NCBI GenBank assembly: GCA_002483395.1
Contig: DLHV01000134.1
Coordinates: 1-9,168, forward strand
DNA from: Chloracidobacterium sp. UBA7659
GTDB lineage: Bacteria > Acidobacteriota > Blastocatellia > Pyrinomonadales > Pyrinomonadaceae
Reading direction: 5' to 3'
DNA length: 9,168 bases
Part shown: positions 1 through 5,785 of the stretch, in pieces
How the letters are laid out: each line of letters starts with the position of its first letter
Numbering within the stretch: position 1 is the first letter of the stretch
Translations under genes and position numbers: made by a program
Notes under the pieces: model-generated
Database searches by the model: none
The model's input: the letters and a program-made list of their open reading frames with translations, nothing else
What the model was told of the DNA's origin: nothing

Positions 1-1380
1 GTTGTGGCATTGGCGAAGCCCGCAAAGGCAGCGACTACGGTCGCATCTTCATCGGCGACGAATCCTGGAACGACCCTGAAGACTGCTGACTCGATCGTCG
101 GGTTTAATGAACAGGGTTTTGACCCTTCGCCGCTTGATGAGCTATCGAAACTCGAACTTACGTCGGAAGAGCTTCAAGTAGATAACAATCCGGTCGCCCA
201 AGCCCAGTATCAATATATCCAGGTTGCGGTTGCCAATAAATCGCTCGGGTTTTCCTTTCAGGTCCACCCGATGATCCAGCAATACATTAATTATTATCGC
301 GGCCGCGGGCGCGGGACGATGGAAGTCGGCTTGTATCGCTCCGGAATGTTCATGCGAATGGCTCGCCGCATTTTCAAGGAAGAGGGAATTCCGGAAAACG
401 TCGCGTGGCTCGGTCAGGTAGAAAGCACGTGGAAGCCGACCGCTATGTCATGGGCAGCCGCATCGGGTTTGTGGCAGTTCATTCCCGGTACGGGAGCGAG
501 ATTCGGTCTCCGACGGACCGCTTATATCGACGAACGGAATAGTTTTGACGAGGCAACGCGTGCGTCTGCAAGATATCTGCGGTTCCTGGCCAATCGCTAT
601 GGCGGTAACTGGGAACTTGCAATGGCCGCTTATAACTGCGGCGAAGGCAACGTGGATCGTGCGATCCGCCGCGCGGGTGTAAATAATTTTTGGGCGGCCT
701 ATCCGTATTTGCCGCAGGAAACAAGAAATTACGTGCCGAACATTTTGGCTACGATATTGATCGCAAACAGCCCGGCGCAATACGGCTTTGGCCATGTGCG
801 CCCGGCACCGACGCTTCAGTACGACCGCATTCGGGTTCCGGCCTCGACCAATTTGAGCCTGCTCGCGCAGGCTTCGGACACCAGTGTGCAGTACATTCGC
901 TACCTGAACCCGCACCTTCGCGGCAATATTACGCCGCCGGAGCCTTACATCATTAACGTCCCGCCGGGAAAGGCCAATGACGTGGTTGCGGTATTCAGAC
1001 GCATCCCGGCTTCACAGATCAATAACACGGCCCTTGCAAACTCGGTTCATGGCGAAACGTGGCAGACCATATCGAATCGTACGGGTGTCGGCGTCGCGGA
1101 ATTGATGGCGGCGAACCCTGGGATGAAAGACCCGAAGGGCAAGGTTTTCGTTCCGGTCAGTGGCAACAGGATCAATACAATTGCGTATACGCGTCCAACC
1201 ACATCGAACACCGCCGCACCGGGAGTCGCGGCTCGGATTGTAAAGGCCCAATCGGGAGATACGGTTGCAAAATTAGCCACTCGGAACGGTGCGGACCCGA
1301 CCGAAGTTGCCAAATACAACGGCCTTCTTCCAAACTCGGTGCTGGGTGCCGGACGTGAGATAAAGATACCCGCAAGATAG
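1..1380 (+). CDS. mltD: MltD-like lytic murein transglycosylase with LysM-type modules (5'-partial)
   Basis: Membrane-bound lytic transglycosylases of this family cleave the MurNAc-GlcNAc bond of peptidoglycan in the periplasm to give 1,6-anhydro products. The frame is open to the left edge, so the true start and any signal peptide lie outside; the GTG at position 4 is only the first possible start in the window, and residues are numbered from it. An SLT domain covers roughly residues 115-260, with the catalytic Glu140 in 'VESTW', then 'GLWQFIPGTG' and 'AAYNCGEG', all typical of MltD/Slt enzymes. A MltD-type linker or LysM-like segment follows, then a LysM-like module from about residue 349 and a final one from about 413 to the end ('SGDTVAKLATRNG'), for glycan binding. 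The gene is followed by its own hairpin terminator and is not obviously in an operon with the regulator downstream. Family assignment is firm; the mltD symbol is by domain architecture. Confidence 0.9.
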   Translation, partial: VVALAKPAKAATTVASSSATNPGTTLKTADSIVGFNEQGFDPSPLDELSKLELTSEELQVDNNPVAQAQYQYIQVAVANKSLGFSFQVHPMIQQYINYYRGRGRGTMEVGLYRSGMFMRMARRIFKEEGIPENVAWLGQVESTWKPTAMSWAAASGLWQFIPGTGARFGLRRTAYIDERNSFDEATRASARYLRFLANRYGGNWELAMAAYNCGEGNVDRAIRRAGVNNFWAAYPYLPQETRNYVPNILATILIANSPAQYGFGHVRPAPTLQYDRIRVPASTNLSLLAQASDTSVQYIRYLNPHLRGNITPPEPYIINVPPGKANDVVAVFRRIPASQINNTALANSVHGETWQTISNRTGVGVAELMAANPGMKDPKGKVFVPVSGNRINTIAYTRPTTSNTAAPGVAARIVKAQSGDTVAKLATRNGADPTEVAKYNGLLPNSVLGAGREIKIPAR

Positions 1381-1401
1381 TGCGGGAACAAAAAAAGTAT
1401 G

Positions 1402-1436
1402 AGAGCCGGGTTTGAATTTCAGACCTGGCTTTTCTA
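1402..1436 (+). terminator. Rho-independent terminator candidate after the transglycosylase gene
   Basis: AGCCGGGT (1404-1411) pairs with ACCTGGCT (1423-1430), with one G:U wobble. The stem can be extended to about 12 pairs (1402-1413 with 1421-1432), leaving a 7-nt loop. A short T-rich stretch (1430-1435, interrupted by one C) follows. It begins 22 bases after the transglycosylase stop. The U-tract is weak, so efficiency is uncertain. Confidence 0.6.
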
Positions 1437-1555
1437 ATTCATTCATTAGTTCATTTATCCATCGATTTATTTTTGTGATATTAGTTGGCAAGTTTTGGTG
1501 TGATGCGTCTTGTGAATGAATAGATGAATCAATGAGCAGATGAGTCGATGACATT
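1437..1555. repeat. Degenerate TCAT / ATGA inverted repeat in the gap before the GntR gene
   Basis: The left side (1437-1468) is built of TCAT-like units (ATTCATTC at 1437-1444, then TTCATTTATCCATCGAT). The right side (1511-1550) is built of ATGA-like units, with GAATGAAT at 1514-1521 as the exact reverse complement of the left end. The arms are imperfect and separated by about 45 bases of AT-rich sequence. The right arm runs up to the start codon at 1556, so it occupies the place of a ribosome-binding site, and none of the usual AGGAGG type is visible. It could be a repeat element or a structured leader; no function is claimed. Confidence 0.4.
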
Positions 1556-2446
1556 ATGAAACTTTGGATCTCTAAAAACTCCGAGGTGACGGTTCACGAG
1601 CAGCTTGTGACCCAGATAAAGCTGGGTATCGCGAGCCGAGATCTCAGCCCGTCCGAGAAATTGCCGAGCACGAGGGAACTTGCGCGGCGTTTTAATATCC
1701 ACCAAAACACTGTGTCAGCGGCCTACCGCGAGTTGGCTGGCGAGGGCCTTGTCACCTTTAGAAAGGGAAGCGGCGTCTTTGTAAGCGATATTGCTCCGGG
1801 AGCGGAACCTGAAATGAGTCTCGACAGTCTGCTCAGCCAATTTGTTTTGCGAGCTGCCAACGGCGGACACACCAGGAGTGACGTGAGCGCGGCAATGCAG
1901 AGATGGTTACACGCCGGGCAGGTTCGCGAATTGCTTGTCGTTGAATCGGACCGCGGACTGCGGTCTATTCTGGTCGAAGAGATCCGCTCGGCCATCGACA
2001 GCAGCGTTTTGGGAATAGCGTTCGAAAATTTCGAAGCTACGGCCGCGCGTGATGACATTCAGATCGTCGCTTTGTTCGACGAGAAGGAGAAATTGAACGC
2101 AATCCTTCCACCCGGTGTTTCCTGCGTGTACGTCAACGTCAACTCGGTGCCTTTGACAATGTCACGAGCTGAAAGGCCTTCGCAGACAGACCTTGTTGCG
2201 GTCGTTTCCGATTGGAAGCAGTTTACCGCTTTTGCAAAGTTGTACCTTACAGCGGCAAATATTGACCCCGATGTCTTGATCATCCGTTCAACGGGCGACG
2301 AAAATTGGCGCGATGGTTTGGATGCCGCATCCGTGATAATCTGCGATTCTTTCACATCTACTCACTTTACCGGCGACGGACGAGTTCGTACGTTTCGCCT
2401 TATTGCCGATTCCTCGCTCGTCGACCTAAAAAATGCCTTGCAGTAA
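1556..2446 (+). CDS. GntR-family transcriptional regulator with an unassigned C-terminal domain
   Basis: Residues about 10-78 form a GntR winged helix-turn-helix: 'VHEQLVTQIKLGIAS', 'LPSTRELARRFNIHQNTVS' and the wing 'LVTFRKGSGVFV'. This is the YtrA/MocR-like version, in which the N-terminal helix pairs two monomers. The protein is 296 residues, much longer than a YtrA-type regulator (about 120) but shorter than a MocR regulator (about 450), and no aminotransferase fold or PLP-lysine motif is visible. The remaining ~200 residues, with alternating hydrophobic strands ('RELLVVESD', 'IQIVALFDE', 'DVLIIRSTG', 'SVIICDSF'), look like an alpha/beta sensor domain of unknown ligand. ATG 1556 is chosen because the winged-helix domain begins a few residues later. 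There is no clear Shine-Dalgarno. The target genes cannot be told from the sequence; the next gene has its own promoter and operator. Confidence 0.82.
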   Translation: MKLWISKNSEVTVHEQLVTQIKLGIASRDLSPSEKLPSTRELARRFNIHQNTVSAAYRELAGEGLVTFRKGSGVFVSDIAPGAEPEMSLDSLLSQFVLRAANGGHTRSDVSAAMQRWLHAGQVRELLVVESDRGLRSILVEEIRSAIDSSVLGIAFENFEATAARDDIQIVALFDEKEKLNAILPPGVSCVYVNVNSVPLTMSRAERPSQTDLVAVVSDWKQFTAFAKLYLTAANIDPDVLIIRSTGDENWRDGLDAASVIICDSFTSTHFTGDGRVRTFRLIADSSLVDLKNALQ

Positions 2447-2475
2447 TTCCACCAGGCAGATTTCTACTAGAGGAT

Positions 2476-2512
2476 TTGACAAAATTTACATCTGTAACTA
2501 AACTTGTTACAG
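2476..2512 (+). promoter_or_regulatory. Promoter with embedded Rrf2-type operator in front of the rrf2 gene
   Basis: A consensus -35 box TTGACA (2476-2481) is followed, after exactly 17 bases, by a -10 box TAAACT (2499-2504). A perfect inverted repeat, CTGTAAC (2492-2498) and GTTACAG (2506-2512) with a 7-base spacer, straddles the -10 box, so a bound dimer would block RNA polymerase. The likely transcription start (about 2511) lies only about 4 bases before the ATG at 2515, which implies a leaderless or almost leaderless mRNA. Palindromes of this size just before their own gene fit negative autoregulation by Rrf2 proteins. The sites are seen directly; binding by this Rrf2 protein is inferred. 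Confidence 0.72.
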
Positions 2513-2514
2513 TT

Positions 2515-2940
2515 ATGGCGGCAAACAGTCAATTTTCAATGGCAGTGCATGTGTTGGCGATGCTTGCGAAATCGGGTGAAGAGAGGATCAAATCCGAATC
2601 TGTCGCGGGCAGCGTCAATACAAATGCTGTTGTAATTCGGAGATTGCTTGGGCAATTGAACCAGGCGAATCTGGTGATATCGCAGACCGGCTCATCCGGC
2701 GGTACGCGGCTTGCCCGCTGCCCGAAGGAGATAACGCTTGCCGAAATTTATAAAGCGGTTTCGTGCGGTGAGGTGTTTGCGCTTCACGGCAAATCGCCTA
2801 ATCAGGATTGTCCGGTCGGAAAAAATATCGAAGCTGTCTTGTGCAATTTGCAGAAGGAGATCGATAAAACGGTTGGGGAAAAACTATCTCAGTACACGCT
2901 GCAGAGCGTGCTCGAGGTGATTGAACAAGGGCGGGTTTGA
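2515..2940 (+). CDS. Rrf2-family transcriptional repressor
   Basis: A 141-residue protein, the usual size for Rrf2/CymR/YwnA regulators. 'SQFSMAVHVLAMLA' (residues 5-18) opens the winged helix-turn-helix. The recognition region is 'NTNAVVIRRLLGQLNQANLV' and the wing 'SGGTRLAR'. The C-terminal part has 'ITLAEIYKAV' and 'CPVGKNIEAVL', characteristic of the family. Cysteines are at residues 69, 84, 99 and 110, but their spacing is not the C-x5-C-x5-C type of IscR, so a [2Fe-2S] cluster is not supported and a CymR/YwnA-like sensor is more likely. The start at 2515 is preferred over in-frame codons further upstream because homology begins here and because those codons lie inside the GntR gene. It sits immediately upstream of a YeiH-type transporter carrying the same operator, which suggests control of sulfur metabolism. 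Confidence 0.88.
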   Translation: MAANSQFSMAVHVLAMLAKSGEERIKSESVAGSVNTNAVVIRRLLGQLNQANLVISQTGSSGGTRLARCPKEITLAEIYKAVSCGEVFALHGKSPNQDCPVGKNIEAVLCNLQKEIDKTVGEKLSQYTLQSVLEVIEQGRV

Positions 2941-2948
2941 TTTTTTTT
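2920..2948 (+). terminator. Weak intrinsic terminator overlapping the rrf2 stop codon
   Basis: ATTGAAC (2920-2926) can pair with GTTTGAT (2935-2941), with two G:U pairs and an 8-base loop. An uninterrupted run of T follows to 2948. The stem is weak, but the T-run is strong and placed directly at the gene end. If active, it separates the regulator transcript from the transporter transcript. Confidence 0.42.
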
Positions 2949-2955
2949 AATTCAA

Positions 2956-2988
2956 TTTGTATCAAACTAAGTTACAAACGCGTTACAA
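2956..2988 (+). promoter_or_regulatory. Second Rrf2-type operator, upstream of the yeiH-family gene
   Basis: TTTGTATC (2956-2963) and GTTACAAA (2971-2978) form an inverted repeat with one mismatch and a 7-base spacer, the same geometry as the operator before the regulator gene (TGTAAC-N7-GTTACA). A further half site GTTACAA lies at 2982-2988, exactly 11 bases (one helical turn) after the copy at 2971. The shared motif and spacing are seen directly. That the Rrf2 protein regulates the transporter through it is an inference strengthened by adjacency. Confidence 0.62.
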
Positions 2989-3053
2989 GAACGAACAATC
3001 AGTGGCGGATTAATGAGCAAGGGATGCGGTTTCCTTTTCCATCCTTCTTCCTT

Positions 3054-3059
3054 TATACT
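3054..3059 (+). promoter_or_regulatory. Possible -10 box directly before the yeiH-family gene
   Basis: TATACT matches TATAAT at five of six positions and ends 12 bases before the ATG at 3072. At 17-base spacing the -35 position reads TTCCTT, a poor match. A promoter here would lie downstream of the operator at 2956-2988 and give a 5' leader of only about 6 bases. A promoter closer to the operator is an alternative that I could not identify clearly. Confidence 0.3.
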
Positions 3060-3071
3060 CGGTGACTTTAT

Positions 3072-4010
3072 ATGTCCTGGCAAAAGCTGCTTTTCATTGT
3101 GTTAATACTCGCGTGTCTGACACCAGCGGTCTCGCCACCGATCGCCCTTGCTCTCGGACTTGCCGTAGCGTTCACTTTCGGCAACCCGTTCCCGCAACTC
3201 GAAGGCAAACCGACTAAATATCTGCTGCAAATCTCGGTCGTCCTGCTCGGGTTCGGGATGAATCTTTCGTCCGTCTACAAGGCTGGCAAAGACGGCATTT
3301 TATTCACGATCGCGACGATCTTCGGCACGCTTATTCTCGGCTATTTTGTTGGTAAGTTTTTGAAAATTGGCGACAAAACTTCGACGCTAATTTCATCCGG
3401 CACGGCGATCTGTGGCGGGAGCGCCATTGCCGCCGTTGCACCGGCTATCGACGCCGAGACGGACGAGATCACTGTTTCGCTCGGGACGGTATTCGTGCTT
3501 AATTCCGCAGCACTTTTTCTTTTCCCAATTATCGGGCACTATCTCGGGATGACCCAGAGCCAGTTCGGTATTTGGTCGGCGGTCGCTATCCACGACACGA
3601 GTTCCGTGGTCGGAGCGTCGTCGGCATACGGCCCTGAGGCGTTGACAATAGCCGCTACCGTAAAGCTTGCCCGGGCATTGTGGATCGCACCCGTCGCTTT
3701 GCTTTTCGCCTTCATCTACCGCAAGCAAAACTCTGAACTCAAAACGAAAATCACGATTCCATGGTTTATCCTATTGTTTCTGGCAGCTACTGCTTTCAGA
3801 ACATATGCACCGTCGAGTATTTTGCCAAGCCTTTTCGATTCGCTCGTAAACATCGCGAAAACCGGTATGACGATCACGCTCTTTCTGATCGGCGCCAGCC
3901 TATCGCGGACAACGCTGCAAAAAGTCGGCTATTGGCCTTTGCTGCAAGGGGTTATTTTGTGGATCGTAATATCGCTGGTCTCGCTGTGGGCAGCTGTGAA
4001 TTTGCTATGA
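3072..4010 (+). CDS. yeiH: YeiH-family (UPF0324) putative sulfate exporter, inner-membrane protein
   Basis: A 312-residue, very hydrophobic protein with about nine or ten membrane segments, matching the YeiH/UPF0324 family (about 310-350 residues; Pfam 'Conserved hypothetical protein 698'). Family hallmarks visible are 'LLGFGMNLSSVYKAG', 'SSGTAICGGSAIAAVAPAI' (C114-G-G around residues 113-116), 'AIHDTSSVVGASSAYG' with the conserved His-Asp pair, and 'VKLARALWIAP'. The family is annotated as a putative sulfate exporter, but transport has been little tested. ATG 3072 gives a short N-tail before the first membrane helix; GGTG at 3061-3064 is at most a weak ribosome-binding site. Placement after an Rrf2 regulator and a matching operator supports a role in sulfur or cysteine stress. 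yeiH is used as a family label; orthology to the E. coli gene is not shown. Confidence 0.88.
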   Translation: MSWQKLLFIVLILACLTPAVSPPIALALGLAVAFTFGNPFPQLEGKPTKYLLQISVVLLGFGMNLSSVYKAGKDGILFTIATIFGTLILGYFVGKFLKIGDKTSTLISSGTAICGGSAIAAVAPAIDAETDEITVSLGTVFVLNSAALFLFPIIGHYLGMTQSQFGIWSAVAIHDTSSVVGASSAYGPEALTIAATVKLARALWIAPVALLFAFIYRKQNSELKTKITIPWFILLFLAATAFRTYAPSSILPSLFDSLVNIAKTGMTITLFLIGASLSRTTLQKVGYWPLLQGVILWIVISLVSLWAAVNLL

Positions 4011-4156
4011 TGAATCAAATGGAAAACGAGAGCACCGAGATCACGATCAAGAAAGGGCGTGAGCTTAAAGGCGTCGTCGAGCCAAGACTTGCTGAGGCGA
4101 CCTCGTTCGCCGGTATCACAATCTCTATTGCACCTGCATGCTCCTTCGCATCCTAG
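4007..4156 (+). CDS. 49-codon ORF overlapping the yeiH stop; hypothetical, possibly a gene remnant
   Basis: Its ATG (4007) overlaps the TGA of the transporter in an ATGA arrangement, the usual layout for translational coupling, and a second ATG follows at once. The product begins with an acidic/polar N-terminus ('ENESTEITIKKGRELKGVV') and then becomes low-information and Ser/Ala-rich before a TAG. The 'EITIKKGRELKGVVEP' stretch faintly recalls the N-terminus of 3-phosphoshikimate 1-carboxyvinyltransferase (AroA), which would normally continue with a DKS..HR motif, but that motif is missing. The large hairpin repeat starts 50 bases later, so this may be the broken 5' end of a gene lost by rearrangement. 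Neither expression nor origin can be established here. Confidence 0.35.
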   Translation: MMNQMENESTEITIKKGRELKGVVEPRLAEATSFAGITISIAPACSFAS

Positions 4157-4206
4157 CCTCCTTCATCGTGGTCAGAACCGCTTTCGATGGTTTCATCAGA
4201 TCTCGG

Positions 4207-4302
4207 CGAACTCCGCGTAAACTCAGCGTCCTCAGCGTTGAAAAATTGTTCAGCGATATTTCAACGCGGAGGTTGCAGAGTCGGACGCAGAGTTCGCAGA
4301 GG
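4207..4302. repeat. Large hairpin-forming repeat of the CGCAGAG family between yeiH and uvrA
   Basis: The left arm (4207-4243, ending GCGTTGAAA) and the right arm (4259-4296, beginning TTTCAACGC) are reverse complements over about 37 bases with a few mismatches and a 2-base gap, around a 15-base loop. The right arm contains ACGCGGAG (4264-4271) and GACGCAGAG (4284-4292) and continues with GCAGAGG to 4302. The same words recur inside the reading frame at 5425-5454. The structure is REP/MITE-like, but no transposase and no target-site duplication were recognised. A transcript through it would fold into a strong hairpin. Confidence 0.72.
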
Positions 4303-4360
4303 TATTTCAAAAGACTCTCCGTATTTGTATGGCCATCCCTGTTTGCCGATAACCGCCAGT

Positions 4361-4388
4361 TTGCTAAAATACTCGTTTCGACTATATA
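4361..4388 (+). promoter_or_regulatory. Candidate promoter of the uvrA-type gene
   Basis: TTGCTA (4361-4366) and TATATA (4383-4388) are 16 bases apart; each matches four of six sigma-70-type consensus positions. The start of transcription would fall near 4395, about 11 bases before the ATG at 4406. An overlapping alternative -10, TAAAAT (4365-4370), with TTGCCG at 4343-4348, is also possible. No SOS-type (LexA) box was recognised. Confidence 0.38.
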
Positions 4389-4405
4389 CGCAAGTTGTAT
4401 CTGTA

Positions 4406-5785
4406 ATGAGCATCAAGCAAATCACCGTCCGCGGTGCCCGTCAGCATAATCTTAAAAATATCGATGTCGAGATCCCGCGGGATAAATTGACGGTCATCAC
4501 AGGACTGTCCGGATCAGGCAAATCTTCGCTCGCGTTCGATACGATCTACGCCGAAGGGCAACGCCGTTATGTTGAATCGCTGTCGGCATATGCCCGGCAG
4601 TTTCTCGATCAACTTGAGAAGCCGGACGTCGATTCCATCGAAGGCCTGAGCCCGGCGATTTCGATAGAACAGAAAACCGTTTCGCGGAGCCCACGTTCGA
4701 CCGTCGGAACGGTCACCGAAATCTACGATTATCTGCGTCTGCTTTTCTCGTCTATCGGCCAGCCGCACTGCCATCAATGCGGCGCTCCGATCACGCGCCA
4801 ATCCGTCGAGCAAATAGTTTCGGGCATCATCAGCCTTCCCGAAGGCGAGCGCGTAATGGTGCTGGCTCCTATAGTCCGCGGGCGTAAGGGCGAATTTAAG
4901 AAAGAGTTGGAAAAGCTGCATAAGGACGGCTTTCTTCGGGCAAGGATCGACGGGGATATTCGCCAGCTTGACGAAGAAATCATTCTCGACAAACGCAAAA
5001 ATCATACGATCGAGGTGGTCGTTGATCGCCTGCTGATAAAAAACGGCGTTAACGAACGAATTACCGAAAGTGTGAAGACGGCGTTGCGACTTTCCGGCGG
5101 AGCGGTTTTGGTTTCGATAATCGACGGGGAAGAGAAGCTTTATTCCGAGAAAATGGCATGTGTAAACTGCGGTGTGAGCATAGCGACCCTCGAACCGCGA
5201 TCGTTCTCGTTCAACTCCGCGTACGGTGCGTGCAAGCGTTGCCAGGGGCTCGGGACGGTGATGGAAATCGACGCAAACAAGATCGTCCCGGACCAGAGCA
5301 TCGCCGCGGGCAAAATGACTTTTCTTGGTGATGCCGACACCGCCGGATCAAAATTTCTGCAGGCGGCGTTGCTCGCCATCATCGAAACATTCACCAGTGG
5401 CGACAAGCTCGAACCGCCAAAGGATTTCACCGCAGAAACGCGGAGACGCAGAGGAAGAGAAAGGGCGGAAACACGACCGGTAGGGAGTGTGTCTTCCGTA
5501 ATAAACACTGAGTGTTTGGAGAGAGCCAAATCCCGTCTCGACGCGATGCTTGGCTTTGCGAACGACGGCTTGATGATCCCCGAGCAGGTCTGGGACAAGA
5601 AAGAAGTCCCAAATGCCGATAAACAATTCGTGCCGGATTTGAAATTCGGCGAAGGCACCGGCTCGGCAACGCCGCTCGCGTGGTCGATGGCCCAATTCAT
5701 CCGGCTTGCTGTAAATCTCAAAGCGGGCCGCAATCTCGACACGCCGCAGGTTGTCTATGATCGCTACGCGGCCGCCAAGAGGTGA
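4406..5785 (+). CDS. uvrA: Chimeric frame: UvrA N-terminal third fused through a repeat to a GH15 glucoamylase C-terminus
   Basis: Residues 1-341 are UvrA, the damage-scanning ATPase of nucleotide excision repair. Walker A 'GLSGSGKSS' is at 33-41, then '[18 protein letters not shown]', a CxxC pair at 122/125, and the zinc motif C252/C255/C276/C279 with 'LEPRSFSFN'. At about residue 341 the sequence enters the repeat ('[12 protein letters not shown]'). From about residue 374 it is the end of a GH15 glucoamylase: '[14 protein letters not shown]', with the family's catalytic-base Glu (E393), and '[18 protein letters not shown]'. The total is 459 residues, against about 940 for UvrA. The ABC signature and Walker B of the first ATPase, the whole second ATPase and the damage-binding zinc finger are missing, so it cannot be a working UvrA. 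ATG 4406 is the conserved UvrA start ('[19 protein letters not shown]'); in-frame codons from 4187 lie in the repeat region. It is either a deletion fusion or an assembly join at the repeat. Confidence 0.85.
   Translation: MSIKQITVRGARQHNLKNIDVEIPRDKLTVITGLSGSGKSSLAFDTIYAEGQRRYVESLSAYARQFLDQLEKPDVDSIEGLSPAISIEQKTVSRSPRSTVGTVTEIYDYLRLLFSSIGQPHCHQCGAPITRQSVEQIVSGIISLPEGERVMVLAPIVRGRKGEFKKELEKLHKDGFLRARIDGDIRQLDEEIILDKRKNHTIEVVVDRLLIKNGVNERITESVKTALRLSGGAVLVSIIDGEEKLYSEKMACVNCGVSIATLEPRSFSFNSAYGACKRCQGLGTVMEIDANKIVPDQSIAAGKMTFLGDADTAGSKFLQAALLAIIETFTSGDKLEPPKDFTAETRRRRGRERAETRPVGSVSSVINTECLERAKSRLDAMLGFANDGLMIPEQVWDKKEVPNADKQFVPDLKFGEGTGSATPLAWSMAQFIRLAVNLKAGRNLDTPQVVYDRYAAAKR
5425..5517. repeat. 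CGCAGAG-family repeat at the uvrA / glucoamylase junction
   Basis: The stretch 5425-5454 begins TTTCACCGCAGAAACGCGG and shares ACGCGGAG (5438-5445) and GACGCAGAG (5445-5453) with the right arm of the intergenic hairpin at 4259-4302. Only one arm is recognisable here; no matching CTCCGCGT arm follows. Downstream, AAACACTGAGTGTTT (5503-5517) is a perfect 15-base palindrome with one central base. The stretch keeps the reading frame open and encodes an Arg-rich linker matching neither UvrA nor GH15. It marks the point where one protein family ends and the other begins. Confidence 0.65.
5525..5785 (+). pseudogene. 3' remnant of a GH15 glucoamylase (glucan 1,4-alpha-glucosidase) gene
   Basis: About 86 codons in the frame of the chimera correspond to the end of the (alpha/alpha)6 barrel of bacterial GH15 enzymes, which release glucose from starch- or trehalose-like substrates. 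Diagnostic points are the 'PEQVWD' catalytic-base motif, a Gly-Ser-Ala-Thr-Pro-Leu-Ala-Trp segment, and 'QFIRLAVNL', followed by '[10 protein letters not shown]' and TGA. Full GH15 proteins have several hundred residues more upstream, including the catalytic acid; none is present. Its position just before a LacI-type regulator and a secreted esterase suggests an original carbohydrate locus. The family call rests on motif recognition and is good but not search-verified. Confidence 0.68.

Noticed and set aside
448..915. Long minus-strand reading frames opposite the lytic transglycosylase gene
   Set aside because: They lie opposite clear SLT-domain coding sequence, have unstructured Arg/Pro/Cys-rich products and no family resemblance; they are shadow frames.
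2305..2514. Upstream in-frame extension of the Rrf2 gene
   Set aside because: It overlaps the end of the GntR gene, and Rrf2 homology begins at 2515, directly after the promoter and operator.
4007..4156. Calling the short ORF an aroA fragment
   Set aside because: Only about 16 residues are faintly similar and the diagnostic DKS..HR motif of AroA is absent, so the name is not used.
4187..4405. Upstream in-frame extension of the uvrA gene
   Set aside because: It translates the hairpin repeat; UvrA proteins begin at the residues encoded from 4406.
4138..4449. Plus-strand ORF across the hairpin repeat into uvrA
   Set aside because: It is mostly repeat and out-of-frame uvrA sequence, with no recognisable protein features.
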